A stretch of 36,640 nucleotides of DNA from Bordetella parapertussis (GCA_945901405.1 CAMDLH010000048.1:1-36640); one strand, 5' to 3'; positions 24,680 through 32,190 are shown, numbered from the stretch's first letter. Notes: a model not told the origin generated them from the sequence alone. Made by a program: numbers and translations.

Positions 24680-26053
24680 ATGAAAAAGTCCGCGCAAACC
24701 GTTTCACCCATGACACGCACGTTGAGCGAATATATCGCAAGCGCCACAAGGAAAGCGCCGCCGCGCGTCGTCACCGAGCGCGCAAAGATTCATCTGGTCG
24801 ATACCTTCGCCGCGATGATTTCCGGCTCGCGTTTGTTGCCGGGGCAAGTGGCGACCAAATACGTGCGCACGCTCGGCGGCAAACCGGTGGCGGGCGTGAT
24901 CGGCTCGCGCATCGTCACCTCGCTCGCCAACGCGGCGATGGCGAACGGTACGTTCGGGCACGCCGACGAAACCGACGACACGCACCCGCCTTCGTTAACA
25001 CATCCGGGCACCAGCGTGGTGCCAGCGGCGCTGGCGATAGCAGAGCGCGACCAATTGCCCGGCAAGACGGTGCTGCGCGCGATCATCCTCGGCTACGACA
25101 TCTGCGCGCGCATGCTGCTCGCGCTGCGGCCGATGCCGTTTTTGCGCTCGGGGCATCACGCGGGTGCGTTCGGTCAATTGTTTGGCGCCGCGGCGGCATC
25201 GGCGGCATTGCTGAAACTGAATCCGCTGCAAGTGCGCTACATGCTCTCTTATGCGGGCGAGCATGCGGCGGGGCTGTACACGATGTTTCGCGACCCCGAA
25301 CACATTGAAAAAGCCTACGCCATGGGCGGCATGCCCGCGCAGCACGGCCTCGAAGCCGCGTTGATGGCGGCGCATGGCTTCACCGGAGTGGAAGACGTGT
25401 TCTCCGGCGAGCGCAATTATTTCTTTACGTTTTCACCCGAAGGCGATCCGAATGAACTGATCAAGGGCCTGGGCGAAACTTATGAACTGATGCGCGGCGG
25501 CATCAAACGCTGGCCGGTGGGCGGGCCGATACAAGGCCCGCTGCATGTGCTGCGCGACTTGATGGCCGAACACCAATTCAAGGCGGGCGACGTGCAAGAA
25601 CTCACCGCGCGCATGCCCGACAAGGAACTCGACATCGTAAACAACCGCGACATGCCGGATATCAGCGTGCAACACCTGCTCGCGGTGATGCTCATCGACG
25701 GCGGCGTCACCTTCACATCCGCGCACGAATTCAAGCGCATGCAAGACCCCAAGGTATTGGCGCTGCGCAAACGTATCAAAGCCGTGGGCGACCCCGCTCT
25801 AACCGACGCAGAACGCCGCTGGCGCTGCGTGATGGAAATCCGTTTGAACGACGGCCGCGTGTTGAACCATCAAACCATGGCGGCCAAGGGCAGCTACGAA
25901 AACCCGCTCACGCACGACGAGGAAGAAGAAAAGGCGCTGGATTTGATCGTGCCCATACTCGGCAAGAAGCGCAGCGCGGCGTTGCTGGCGGCGCTGTGGG
26001 ATTTTGAGAATTTGAAGGATGTGCGGGTATTGCGGAAATTGTATTCCGCGTGA
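24680..26053 (+). CDS. MmgE/PrpD family protein
   Basis: A 457-aa protein of the MmgE/PrpD fold (2-methylcitrate dehydratase, cis-aconitate decarboxylase, iminodisuccinate epimerase). It begins with the family pattern MTRTLSEYIASATRKAPPRV and KIHLVDTFAAMISGS, then VIGSRIVTSLANAAMANGTF, GHADETDDTH and HPGTSVVPAALAIAE. A C-terminal lid domain follows. Length is normal. The HADETDD and HPG segments lie at the active-site cleft. The actual substrate, a di- or tricarboxylate or another compound, cannot be read from sequence. It precedes the selenoprotein operon by 128 bp and may have its own promoter. Confidence 0.9.
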   Translation: MKKSAQTVSPMTRTLSEYIASATRKAPPRVVTERAKIHLVDTFAAMISGSRLLPGQVATKYVRTLGGKPVAGVIGSRIVTSLANAAMANGTFGHADETDDTHPPSLTHPGTSVVPAALAIAERDQLPGKTVLRAIILGYDICARMLLALRPMPFLRSGHHAGAFGQLFGAAAASAALLKLNPLQVRYMLSYAGEHAAGLYTMFRDPEHIEKAYAMGGMPAQHGLEAALMAAHGFTGVEDVFSGERNYFFTFSPEGDPNELIKGLGETYELMRGGIKRWPVGGPIQGPLHVLRDLMAEHQFKAGDVQELTARMPDKELDIVNNRDMPDISVQHLLAVMLIDGGVTFTSAHEFKRMQDPKVLALRKRIKAVGDPALTDAERRWRCVMEIRLNDGRVLNHQTMAAKGSYENPLTHDEEEEKALDLIVPILGKKRSAALLAALWDFENLKDVRVLRKLYSA

Positions 26054-26120
26054 TTTCGTAACAATCCATAGAGCGGGTGCCATCCCGCCCTACCAATTCC
26101 GCGGGATTATAGAGTTTTAA

Positions 26121-26149
26121 TTGAGACGCGCGAAAATTGCGCGTAGCAT
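26121..26149 (+). promoter_or_regulatory. Candidate promoter with inverted repeat in the spacer
   Basis: TTGAGA (26121-26126) and TAGCAT (26144-26149) are separated by exactly 17 bp. The spacer is occupied by the inverted repeat ACGCGC-GAAAATT-GCGCGT (26126-26144). It lies 33 bp before the first gene of the selenoprotein operon. The dyad could be a repressor or activator site. Confidence 0.5.
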
Positions 26150-26181
26150 TCCACGCAGGCAACCCGTGAGGAGAAACTGTC

Positions 26182-26832
26182 GTGGCAACACTGAGTCTGG
26201 AAGTTATTTCGCCGCAGTCTGTTTATCTCGATGAAATCAGCGGCAGCGGCACGCTGGCACAACGCCCGTCCACGCTGGACGGAATGACCATAGGGCTGCT
26301 GCCCAACTGGCGCCCGTCCGCGGTGAACATACTCGCAGCCGTGGGCGACCTATTAAAAGAGCGCTTCAAGCCCAAGGCCGTGGTGATGGAGCAACCCATG
26401 CGCGAAGTGCCGATCAACAAGGGCAAGATCATCGACGGCATTCGCGATCAGCTTGGCGATCTCGCCAAGCGCGTGGATGTGGTCATCACCGCCAGCGGCG
26501 ACTGAGGCTCGTGCACGACGTGGTGTAGCCACGTCACACCGGCCCTGGAAAAACTCGGCGTGCCCACGGTGATGATCGTCACCGACACTTTCACGCAATT
26601 CGGTCGCCGCATGGCAGCCACCGAAGGCTGTCCGTATGTCGTCATCGCCGATACGCCGAATCCGATTCGGCAACTCGAATCCGATGTCCTGCGCACGCGC
26701 GCCGCAGCCATGATGCCGACCATCATCGAAGGCCTCACCACGCCGGCGGCGGAAATCGAACGCCGCATGGCCAGTGCCGCGCGCGGACAGGCAGGCGTGC
26801 GAGGCGTGGTGCGTTCGTCGGTGCCGGTATAG
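26182..26832 (+). CDS. UGSC-type selenoprotein 1 (in-frame UGA read as Sec108)
   Basis: Read through the TGA at 26503-26505 this is one 216-residue protein. Residues before it (GLLPNWRPSAVNILAAVGDL, later DVVITASGD) and after it (GSCTTWCSHVTPALEKLGVP, then TVMIVTDTFTQF) align along their length with the gene at 28911, which has its own TGA at the same site. The motif (Sec)-Gly-Ser-Cys matches the UGSC (seleno)protein family, known to me from genome surveys but without an established function. A hairpin begins 11 nt after the UGA (separate entry). GTG start 26182 has GAGGAGA 7 nt upstream. Sec and C111 could form a selenenyl-sulfide pair, suggesting redox chemistry or metal/metalloid binding. 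Conventional calling would split or truncate it. Confidence 0.9.
26506..26540 (+). promoter_or_regulatory. Putative bacterial SECIS element of UGSC1
   Basis: Immediately after the UGA, GACGTGG (26517-26523) pairs perfectly with CCACGTC (26529-26535) around the loop TGTAG. GTG (26511-26513) can pair with CAC (26537-26539) below an internal bulge. The loop starts 18 nt after the UGA and has G at its second position. Both agree with the bacterial SECIS rule (16-37 nt, a G in the first two loop bases). Confidence 0.82.
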
Positions 26833-26844
26833 GAGCGCGCAAAC

Positions 26845-27864
26845 ATGACTCAAGCGAATACGCATCTTGAAGGTGACACCGTCGCGGATCTCATACGCAA
26901 GTCGTATGAGCACGCCTACGATCAAGGGTGGACCGATGGTCTGCCCGTCATCCCCGCCACGCCGGGCAGCGTCAAGGAATTTGTCGCCGCCTCGGGCCGC
27001 AAGGGCGATGAACTCATTGCGACACTGCCGCCGCGCAAGGGGCAGGCCACGGTGGAATGCATCGCGGTCAACGCCATCATGGCGGGCTGCCTGCCGGAGT
27101 ACATGCCGGTGGTCATCGCCGCGGTGGATGCCATCGGCGACCGCGGCTTTCCGCTGGAGCTGATGCAGATCACCACCAATCCGATGACCGAGTTTTTTCT
27201 GATCAACGGCCCGGTGCGCGACAAACTCGATATCAATTACGGCACCGGTTGCCTCGGCCCCGGCTGGCGCGCGAACGCCACCATAGGCCGCGCGGTGCGC
27301 CTGATCTGCAACAACGTCGGCGGCGCGCTGCCCGGCGTGTTCTCCAAGGTGAGTTTCGGCTCGCCGCTGCGCTACTCGTACCTGTGCGGCGAGAACGAAG
27401 AAGAAAATCCATGGACGCCGTTTCATGTCGATCGCGGCTTCAAGCGCGAGCAAAGCACCATCACCGCGTTCAAGGCGTCGAACTTTTGCAACATCTCCGG
27501 CGGCGAAGGCGTGGGGCCTGATGAAATCCTGCGCCAGATCGCCAGCAACATGCCGCCGATGTACGGCGGCGGCGACGGTGCGTTGCTGCTGCTGGGTGTG
27601 AATCATGCACGGTCGTTATTCGAAGCCGGCCTCACCAAACGCGACATCCAGCAAAAGCTGTGGGAGTTCGCACGGCTGCCGCGCAGCCATTTCGCGAAAG
27701 CATTTGCTGACACCGAGTGCGAATACGGGCGCGGCGACGCCGATACCGTGTGGCGCGCGCGCGTACCCGAAGAATTCTACATCGCGGTGGCGGGTGGCCC
27801 CGGCCCGCAGGATGTCTACATCGGCGCGGGCATGCCGACGACCCGCGTGATACAGGGATATTGA
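26845..27864 (+). CDS. Uncharacterised protein A of the UGSC operon
   Basis: A 339-aa soluble-looking protein of a family I cannot name. Recognisable features: WTDGLPVIPATPGSVKEFV near the N-terminus; NAIMAGCLPEYMPVVIAAV at about residues 72-90; LINGP; GTGCLGPGWRANATIGRAVR at about 133-152; NNVGGALPG and GSPLRYSYLCGENE. No signal peptide or membrane helix. Cysteines in MAGC and GTGC are conserved in the neighbour at 27867, so they may be functional. AGGAG overlaps the UGSC1 stop, so the genes are translationally coupled. I infer that it works with the selenoproteins. It could be an enzyme whose redox partner is UGSC1. Confidence 0.85.
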   Translation: MTQANTHLEGDTVADLIRKSYEHAYDQGWTDGLPVIPATPGSVKEFVAASGRKGDELIATLPPRKGQATVECIAVNAIMAGCLPEYMPVVIAAVDAIGDRGFPLELMQITTNPMTEFFLINGPVRDKLDINYGTGCLGPGWRANATIGRAVRLICNNVGGALPGVFSKVSFGSPLRYSYLCGENEEENPWTPFHVDRGFKREQSTITAFKASNFCNISGGEGVGPDEILRQIASNMPPMYGGGDGALLLLGVNHARSLFEAGLTKRDIQQKLWEFARLPRSHFAKAFADTECEYGRGDADTVWRARVPEEFYIAVAGGPGPQDVYIGAGMPTTRVIQGY

Positions 27865-27866
27865 TT

Positions 27867-28889
27867 TTGAGCGATACGGTTGATGAGTTTGAATTTTTCC
27901 TCGAAAAAGCATGGTCGGACGGCCTTCCGGTCGTCACGCCCACCGAAGCGCGTGTGCAGCGCATGCTCGCCGCCACCCAGCGTGATCCAGAGGAACAGCT
28001 GGGGCATATACCGCCCGCGATGGGGCCGGCCACCGTGCGCAACGTGGCGATCCATGCGCTCATGGCCGGGTGCAAACCGGAATACCTGCCGGTGCTGCTG
28101 GGCGCGGTGCCCTTGATGCTGCGCAAGGAATTCAATTTGAATGGCGTGCAAGGCACGATGGGGCCGGTGGCGCCGCTGATGATCGTCAACGGCCCTCACG
28201 CAAAACAAATCGGCTTGCATGGCGGCAATGGCTGCTTCGGCCCCGGCTTTCGCGCCAATGCGTCGATCGGGCGCGCGATTCGGCTGATGCTGTTCAACCT
28301 TGGCGGCGCGATGCCCGGCGGCGCTTCGGCCACCGTGTTTGCCTCGCCGCTGCGTTATGCCGCATGCCTGACGGAGAACATCGATGCCAGTCCGTGGGAA
28401 ACACTCGCGGTGTCGCGCGGTTACGCGCCCGACGACAATGTGATCACCTGCGCCATGGTTGAAGCGCCGCACGTGTGCCACGACGACGTGAGCGAGGAAC
28501 CGAACCGGCTGCTCACCGGCATTGCCGATTCGATGCATAGCATGGGGTCGTTTAATCTGGTGATGTCCAACTCCGACATGGTGGTAGCGATGAGCCCGGA
28601 GCATGCCGGGATTTGTGCGCGCGCCGGCATGACGCGCGCCGATGTGCATCGCCAATTGTCCGAACTTGCCGGCCGCAAGCTGCGTGACGTCAGGGGCGGC
28701 GGCCAGTGGCGGCGCGGACGCGGCGAACAATGCGGCTACGATGTCGATAACGACGAAGTATTCGTGCGCTCCATCAAGAACGCCAACGATCTGCACCTGA
28801 TCGTGGCCGGCGGCAACGGCCCGCAGACCGCCGTGTGTTTTGGCTGGGGCGGCGGCAGCTTCGGCGTGCACGGCAAATACGATGTTTGA
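27867..28889 (+). CDS. Uncharacterised protein B of the UGSC operon (paralogue of A)
   Basis: A 340-aa protein clearly homologous to A over its whole length: WSDGLPVVTPTEARVQRML, then HALMAGCKPEYLPVLLGAV, MIVNGPHAKQIGLHGGNGCF, GPGFRANASIGRAIRLM, NLGGAMPGGAS and SPLRYAACLTEN. I choose the TTG at 27867 because AGGGA lies about 8 nt before it and it follows A's stop by 2 nt; the open frame extends further upstream but only through A's coding sequence. The two paralogues side by side suggest a heteromeric complex. B has an extra insertion near residues 260-300 (rich in Gly and Arg: GGGQWRRGRGEQCGYD). Confidence 0.83.
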   Translation: MSDTVDEFEFFLEKAWSDGLPVVTPTEARVQRMLAATQRDPEEQLGHIPPAMGPATVRNVAIHALMAGCKPEYLPVLLGAVPLMLRKEFNLNGVQGTMGPVAPLMIVNGPHAKQIGLHGGNGCFGPGFRANASIGRAIRLMLFNLGGAMPGGASATVFASPLRYAACLTENIDASPWETLAVSRGYAPDDNVITCAMVEAPHVCHDDVSEEPNRLLTGIADSMHSMGSFNLVMSNSDMVVAMSPEHAGICARAGMTRADVHRQLSELAGRKLRDVRGGGQWRRGRGEQCGYDVDNDEVFVRSIKNANDLHLIVAGGNGPQTAVCFGWGGGSFGVHGKYDV

Positions 28890-28910
28890 TGCAACATAGG
28901 AGCACACACC

Positions 28911-29438
28911 ATGAGCGAGCTTGGATTCATCGACCCGACTTATATTCCGACGCGGGACATCATTCCGCTGGCGAAACGCCCGGCGAGCCTCGCGGGCAAA
29001 GTGATCGGCATGCTCGACAACACCAAGGAGCAGGCCGATGTGATCTTCAAGACCATCGGCGACATACTGGTCGAGCGTTATGGTGCCGCGCGCGTGATCG
29101 TCATGCGCAAGGAGCATTACACCAAGCCCGCGAGCGAGGCCTTGCTGGACGCCATGGCGAAGGAGACGCAAATCGCCATCGCGGGCCTGGGTGGATGAGG
29201 CTCATGCACGTTGTGCAGTGTGCACGACGCCATCGAACTTGAAAAACGCGGTATCCCCGCCACTGTGGTGTTGACACGTGCGTTTCGCAATGCCTGCGAA
29301 TATCAGTTTCGCAGCAAAGGCATGGAGGGCCATCCCTACATCGAACTGCCGCACCCCGTCAGCCAGTTGAGCGTGGCACAGATGCAAAAGCTCACTGAAG
29401 GCTACGTCGAAACCGTTGTACGCCAGCTCACCGCGTGA
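28911..29438 (+). CDS. UGSC-type selenoprotein 2 (in-frame UGA read as Sec96)
   Basis: Read through the TGA at 29196-29198 this gives 175 residues. The N-terminal half (KVIGMLDNTKEQADVIFKTI, GDILVERYG, later TQIAIAGLGG) and the C-terminal half (GSCTLCSVHDAIELEKRGIP, then TVVLTRAF) join at the same (Sec)-Gly-Ser-Cys motif as UGSC1. The PHPVSQL segment is also part of this family's pattern as I remember it. AGGAG lies upstream of ATG 28911. A hairpin follows the UGA (separate entry). The TGA stop at 29436-29438 overlaps the GTG of the next Bug gene. The protein is about 40 residues shorter than UGSC1, which has a longer N-terminus and tail. Confidence 0.9.
29199..29229 (+). promoter_or_regulatory. 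Putative bacterial SECIS element of UGSC2
   Basis: CGTTGTGCA (29209-29217) pairs with TGCACGACG (29221-29229): nine base pairs, one of them a T-G wobble, around the loop GTG. The loop begins 19 nt after the UGA and its first base is G, as expected for a bacterial SECIS. The stem differs in sequence from that of UGSC1, so structure is kept while bases vary. Confidence 0.82.
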
Positions 29439-30415
29439 TTTCTTTAGCTCACAATTTGGTGGCACTTGTGGCGACAGGCACCCTCGGCGCGGCATTGCCG
29501 CTCGCCGCGCAGCCGCTGCAATACCCCGAACGTCCGGTGCGCTTCGTAGTGGGCTTTCCGCCGGGCGGCGCCACCGACACCATGGCGCGCATACTTGCGC
29601 CGCGCTTGCTGACGGCGCTGGGCCAACCCTGGGTGATCGACAATCGCGGCGGCGCGGGTGGCGCCATCGCCACCGAGATTGTGGCGCGCTCCAACCCCGA
29701 CGGTCACACGGTATTGCTGGTGGTGAGCAGTTCCATCACCTCCACGCCGCTGTTGTACAAAGTCGCGGTCAACGCCGAGCGCGAACTCGAACCCGTGGTG
29801 CTGATGACCACCGCGCAATACATGCTGACGGTGCATGCCTCGGTAAAGGCGCAGAGCGTGCGGGAATTCGTCGAGCTGGCGAAGGCGCAACCGGGCAAAA
29901 TAAACTATGCCTCCACCGGCATCGGCACGCCGCAACATCTGGCCGCTGAATTATTCAAGATGCGCGCGGGCATTGATCTGAATCATGTGCCGTACAAGGG
30001 CGGCGGGCCGGCGTCAGTCGCCCTGCTCGGCAATGAAGTGCCGGTGATGTTCGGCAGCCTGCCGGCGCTGCTGCAACACGTACGCACCGGGCGCTTGCGC
30101 GCGCTGGCGGTGACGGGGCCCAAGCGCGCCGCCGTCGCGCAGGATATTCCGACCGTGGCCGAGTCCGGTTATGAAGGCTTTGAAATCACCTCGTGGTACG
30201 GGCTGATGGTGCGCACGCAAACCCCCGCGGCCATCGTCGATAAACTGCACCGCACCGGCGTGGCAATATTGCAACTACCCGAGGTGCGCGAAGCGATCCA
30301 GCGCGACGGGCTTGAGATCACCAACAAGGAGCCGCGTCAGTTTGCGCGGCATATCAAGGCTGAACTTGAAGTGATGGAAAAAGTAGTCAAGACCGCGAAG
30401 ATTAGACTGAACTGA
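29435..30415 (+). CDS. Bug/TctC-family substrate-binding protein (UGSC operon)
   Basis: A 326-aa exported binding protein; its GTG at 29435 overlaps the UGSC2 stop by 4 nt, so it is almost certainly part of that operon. Signal peptide about residues 1-26. The mature start is YPERPVRFVVGFPPGGATD, followed by NYASTGIGTPQHLAAELF and HVPYKGGGP. It presumably delivers the compound that the operon's enzymes act on. Confidence 0.94.
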   Translation: MISLAHNLVALVATGTLGAALPLAAQPLQYPERPVRFVVGFPPGGATDTMARILAPRLLTALGQPWVIDNRGGAGGAIATEIVARSNPDGHTVLLVVSSSITSTPLLYKVAVNAERELEPVVLMTTAQYMLTVHASVKAQSVREFVELAKAQPGKINYASTGIGTPQHLAAELFKMRAGIDLNHVPYKGGGPASVALLGNEVPVMFGSLPALLQHVRTGRLRALAVTGPKRAAVAQDIPTVAESGYEGFEITSWYGLMVRTQTPAAIVDKLHRTGVAILQLPEVREAIQRDGLEITNKEPRQFARHIKAELEVMEKVVKTAKIRLN

Positions 30416-30439
30416 CGTTATTCGGATCGAGGTCGTGCC

Positions 30440-31462
30440 ATGGGTAATTATGGTAATTCCATCAAACGATATACCGCCCTCATCGTGATGTTATGCGCGG
30501 CCATGCGCTGCGATGCCGCGCTTGGCGCGGATACGCCACGCGCCATGGCAAAACCAGCCGCACGAAGTTACCCCCAGCGCCCGGTGCGTTTCATCATCCC
30601 GTTTCCGCCGGGCGGCGGCACCGACGTGGTCGGGCGCGCGCTGGGGCAAAAACTATCGGAGAACTTCGGCGAGACCTTCCTCATCGACAACCGGCCCGGC
30701 GCGGCGGGCACGCTGGGTTCGCAGATTGCCGCCAGCGCCGCGCCCGACGGGCACACGGTGCTGCTCGCGACGGCATCGTTCGCGATCAGCGCCGCGTTCT
30801 ATAAAAAACTTCCCTATGATTCGATCAAGGATTTTGAAGCGGTCAGCCTCGTTGCATCGCAACCGCTGGTGCTGGTGTTGCATCCGGGCTTTGCGGCGAC
30901 TTCGCTGAAGGAATTCTTAGCCGTGGTCAGGGCCAACCCCGGCAAATTCAACTATGCGTCGAGCAGTGCGGGCGGCATCACGCATCTGGCGGCGGCGTTA
31001 TTCATAAGCATGTCGGGCACGCGCATGACGCACGTGCCCTACAAGGGATCGAATCCGGCAATGACCGCAGTACTCGCCGGTGAAGTGCCAGCGACATTTC
31101 TGCCGCTGGGCCCGGCGATGTCGCAGATCAAGGCCGGTCGCTTGCGCGCACTGGGTGTATCCAGCGAAAAACGCACGCCCCTGATGCCGGCACTGCCGAC
31201 CATAGCCGAATCCGGCGTCGCGGGTTATGAGGCCGGCACCTGGTACGGCATGCTCGCGCCACGCGCGACGCCCGCCGCCATCGTCAACGCGCTGAATCGC
31301 CAGATCGCCGCAGCGCTGGAAAGCGCGGAGGTGCTGAAACATTTGCAGTCGCAGGCGTTCGACCCCATGCCTTCGACGCCCAAGTACTTCGCGGATTATC
31401 TGCCGCGTGAAATTCGCAAATGGGCGCAAGCCATCAAGGAGGCCGGCGTTACGGAAAACTGA
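30440..31462 (+). CDS. Bug/TctC-family substrate-binding protein (UGSC operon)
   Basis: A 340-aa exported binding protein, 24 nt after the previous Bug gene, with GAGG about 8 nt before its ATG. A signal peptide of about 30 residues (ending ALGA-DTP) is followed by a short linker before YPQRPVRFIIPFPPGGGTD. NYASSSAGGITHLAAALF and HVPYKGSNP are present. It is the last gene before a strong terminator. Two Bug genes in tandem may mean two ligands or a recent duplication. Confidence 0.94.
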   Translation: MGNYGNSIKRYTALIVMLCAAMRCDAALGADTPRAMAKPAARSYPQRPVRFIIPFPPGGGTDVVGRALGQKLSENFGETFLIDNRPGAAGTLGSQIAASAAPDGHTVLLATASFAISAAFYKKLPYDSIKDFEAVSLVASQPLVLVLHPGFAATSLKEFLAVVRANPGKFNYASSSAGGITHLAAALFISMSGTRMTHVPYKGSNPAMTAVLAGEVPATFLPLGPAMSQIKAGRLRALGVSSEKRTPLMPALPTIAESGVAGYEAGTWYGMLAPRATPAAIVNALNRQIAAALESAEVLKHLQSQAFDPMPSTPKYFADYLPREIRKWAQAIKEAGVTEN

Positions 31463-31487
31463 CATTGCGCCAGGCGTGCACAAATAA

Positions 31488-31515
31488 AAAAAGGGAGGCT
31501 CGTGCCTCCCTTTTT
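31488..31515. terminator. Bidirectional rho-independent terminator
   Basis: A perfect 12-bp stem AAAAAGGGAGGC-TCGT-GCCTCCCTTTTT, with A- and T-tracts on its two sides. It ends the plus-strand selenoprotein operon and the minus-strand lysine-rich gene. Confidence 0.93.
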
Positions 31516-31532
31516 CGTTACTACGCCGCGCG

Positions 31533-31898
31533 TTACTTCTTGGCGTCGGCTTTCTTGTCGTCAGCCTTCTTGTCGTCCTTCTTCGCTTCTTCTTTCTTGG
31601 CGTCGGCTTTCTTGTCGTCTTTCTTCGCCTCGGCTTTTTTCTTCTCGTCCTTCTTGGCGGACTTGTTTTCGATGTCGGTCGCGGTCATGTTGTACTGAAC
31701 CGTGACGCGGTCGCCCTTCTTGATATCCTTGGCGCCCTTGGTGTCCTTGTCACGGGCGATTTCCCATTTCTCCTTGCCCTTTTCGACGATGATCTTGGTG
31801 TCGGTGACTTCGAGCACCGGGCCGGTGACTTGGTACGCAAACGCAGCGGTGCCAAACACCAGTGACGCAACAGCAACGGCTAATATCGAACGTTTCAT
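31533..31898 (-). CDS. Exported small protein with lysine/aspartate-rich tail
   Basis: A 121-aa protein with a signal peptide (MKRSILAVAVASLVFGTAAF-AYQ) and a compact middle part of about 50 residues (VTGPVLEVTDTKIIVEKGKE, later KGDRVTVQYNMTA) that looks like a small beta-barrel. The tail, from about residue 80 on, is a low-complexity run of KKDDKKADAKK-type units, highly charged. Start 31898 is supported by AGGAGG at the right distance; the longer frame from 31946 is not. The tail may be a natively unfolded tether or bind nucleic acid or cell-wall polymers. Such tails expand and contract easily by slippage. Function unknown. Confidence 0.85.
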   Translation of the reverse strand: MKRSILAVAVASLVFGTAAFAYQVTGPVLEVTDTKIIVEKGKEKWEIARDKDTKGAKDIKKGDRVTVQYNMTATDIENKSAKKDEKKKAEAKKDDKKADAKKEEAKKDDKKADDKKADAKK

Positions 31899-31942
31899 GC
31901 TTTTATTCCTCCTTGTGGGTAGAGCAGTTAGCGAGCAGCACA

Positions 31943-31971
31943 ACAATAAAGACTTGCGGCAGATTGAGCAA
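31943..31971 (-). promoter_or_regulatory. Candidate promoter of the lysine-rich protein gene
   Basis: On the minus strand TTGCTC (31971-31966) and TATTGT (31948-31943) stand 17 bp apart, about 45 bp upstream of the start codon. Confidence 0.45.
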
Positions 31972-32051
31972 TAGTGCTGGCGCCTGCCGCGTAACGCCTG
32001 AACGCATCCGCGCTACACTTGGTTTACGAGTGTGAAGTGCTAATTTAAATA

Positions 32052-32075
32052 GTTCAATAAAAACAATGACTTACG
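32052..32075. repeat. Dispersed AT-rich motif, copy 3
   Basis: AATAAAAACAATGACTTACG lies 7 bp upstream of the SDR remnant. Copies: 3336-3358, 18259-18279 and (looser) 2725-2747. Confidence 0.65.
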
Positions 32076-32082
32076 GAAACGC

Positions 32083-32190
32083 ATGAATCTCGAACTCAGT
32101 GGACTCAACGCGCTGGTCACCGGTGCATCGCGCGGCATCGGCGCCATACTCACCATCGACGGCGGACGGGCGGTGCGGCATGCGACTTGA
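32083..32190 (+). pseudogene. Short-chain dehydrogenase with its core deleted
   Basis: A 35-codon frame whose first 20 residues are the start of an SDR (MNLELSGLNALVTGASRGIG, the NAD-binding glycine motif). Its last 15 (AILTIDGGRAVRHAT) are the end of an SDR (the usual LTIDGG near the C-terminus). About 200 residues including the catalytic Ser-Tyr-Lys are missing, and the join is in frame. Either a clean internal deletion or recombination at short repeats made it. Not functional as an enzyme. Confidence 0.85.

Noticed and set aside
26182..26505. UGSC1 as two separate genes (one ending at TGA 26505, one starting at GTG/ATG 26560)
   Set aside because: The downstream start has no ribosome site, the halves align with UGSC2 across the UGA, and the SECIS-like stem explains read-through.
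26353..27606. 417-aa minus-strand frame opposite UGSC1 and protein A
   Set aside because: Histidine/arginine-rich shadow of the plus-strand genes without motifs.
27816..29171. 451-aa minus-strand frame opposite protein B and UGSC2
   Set aside because: Same shadow effect; the plus strand has coherent motifs and spacing.
29211..29438. Independent 75-aa gene starting at GTG/TTG near 29211
   Set aside because: It lies inside the putative SECIS stem and is the C-terminal half of UGSC2. The conserved Gly-Ser-Cys is upstream of that start.
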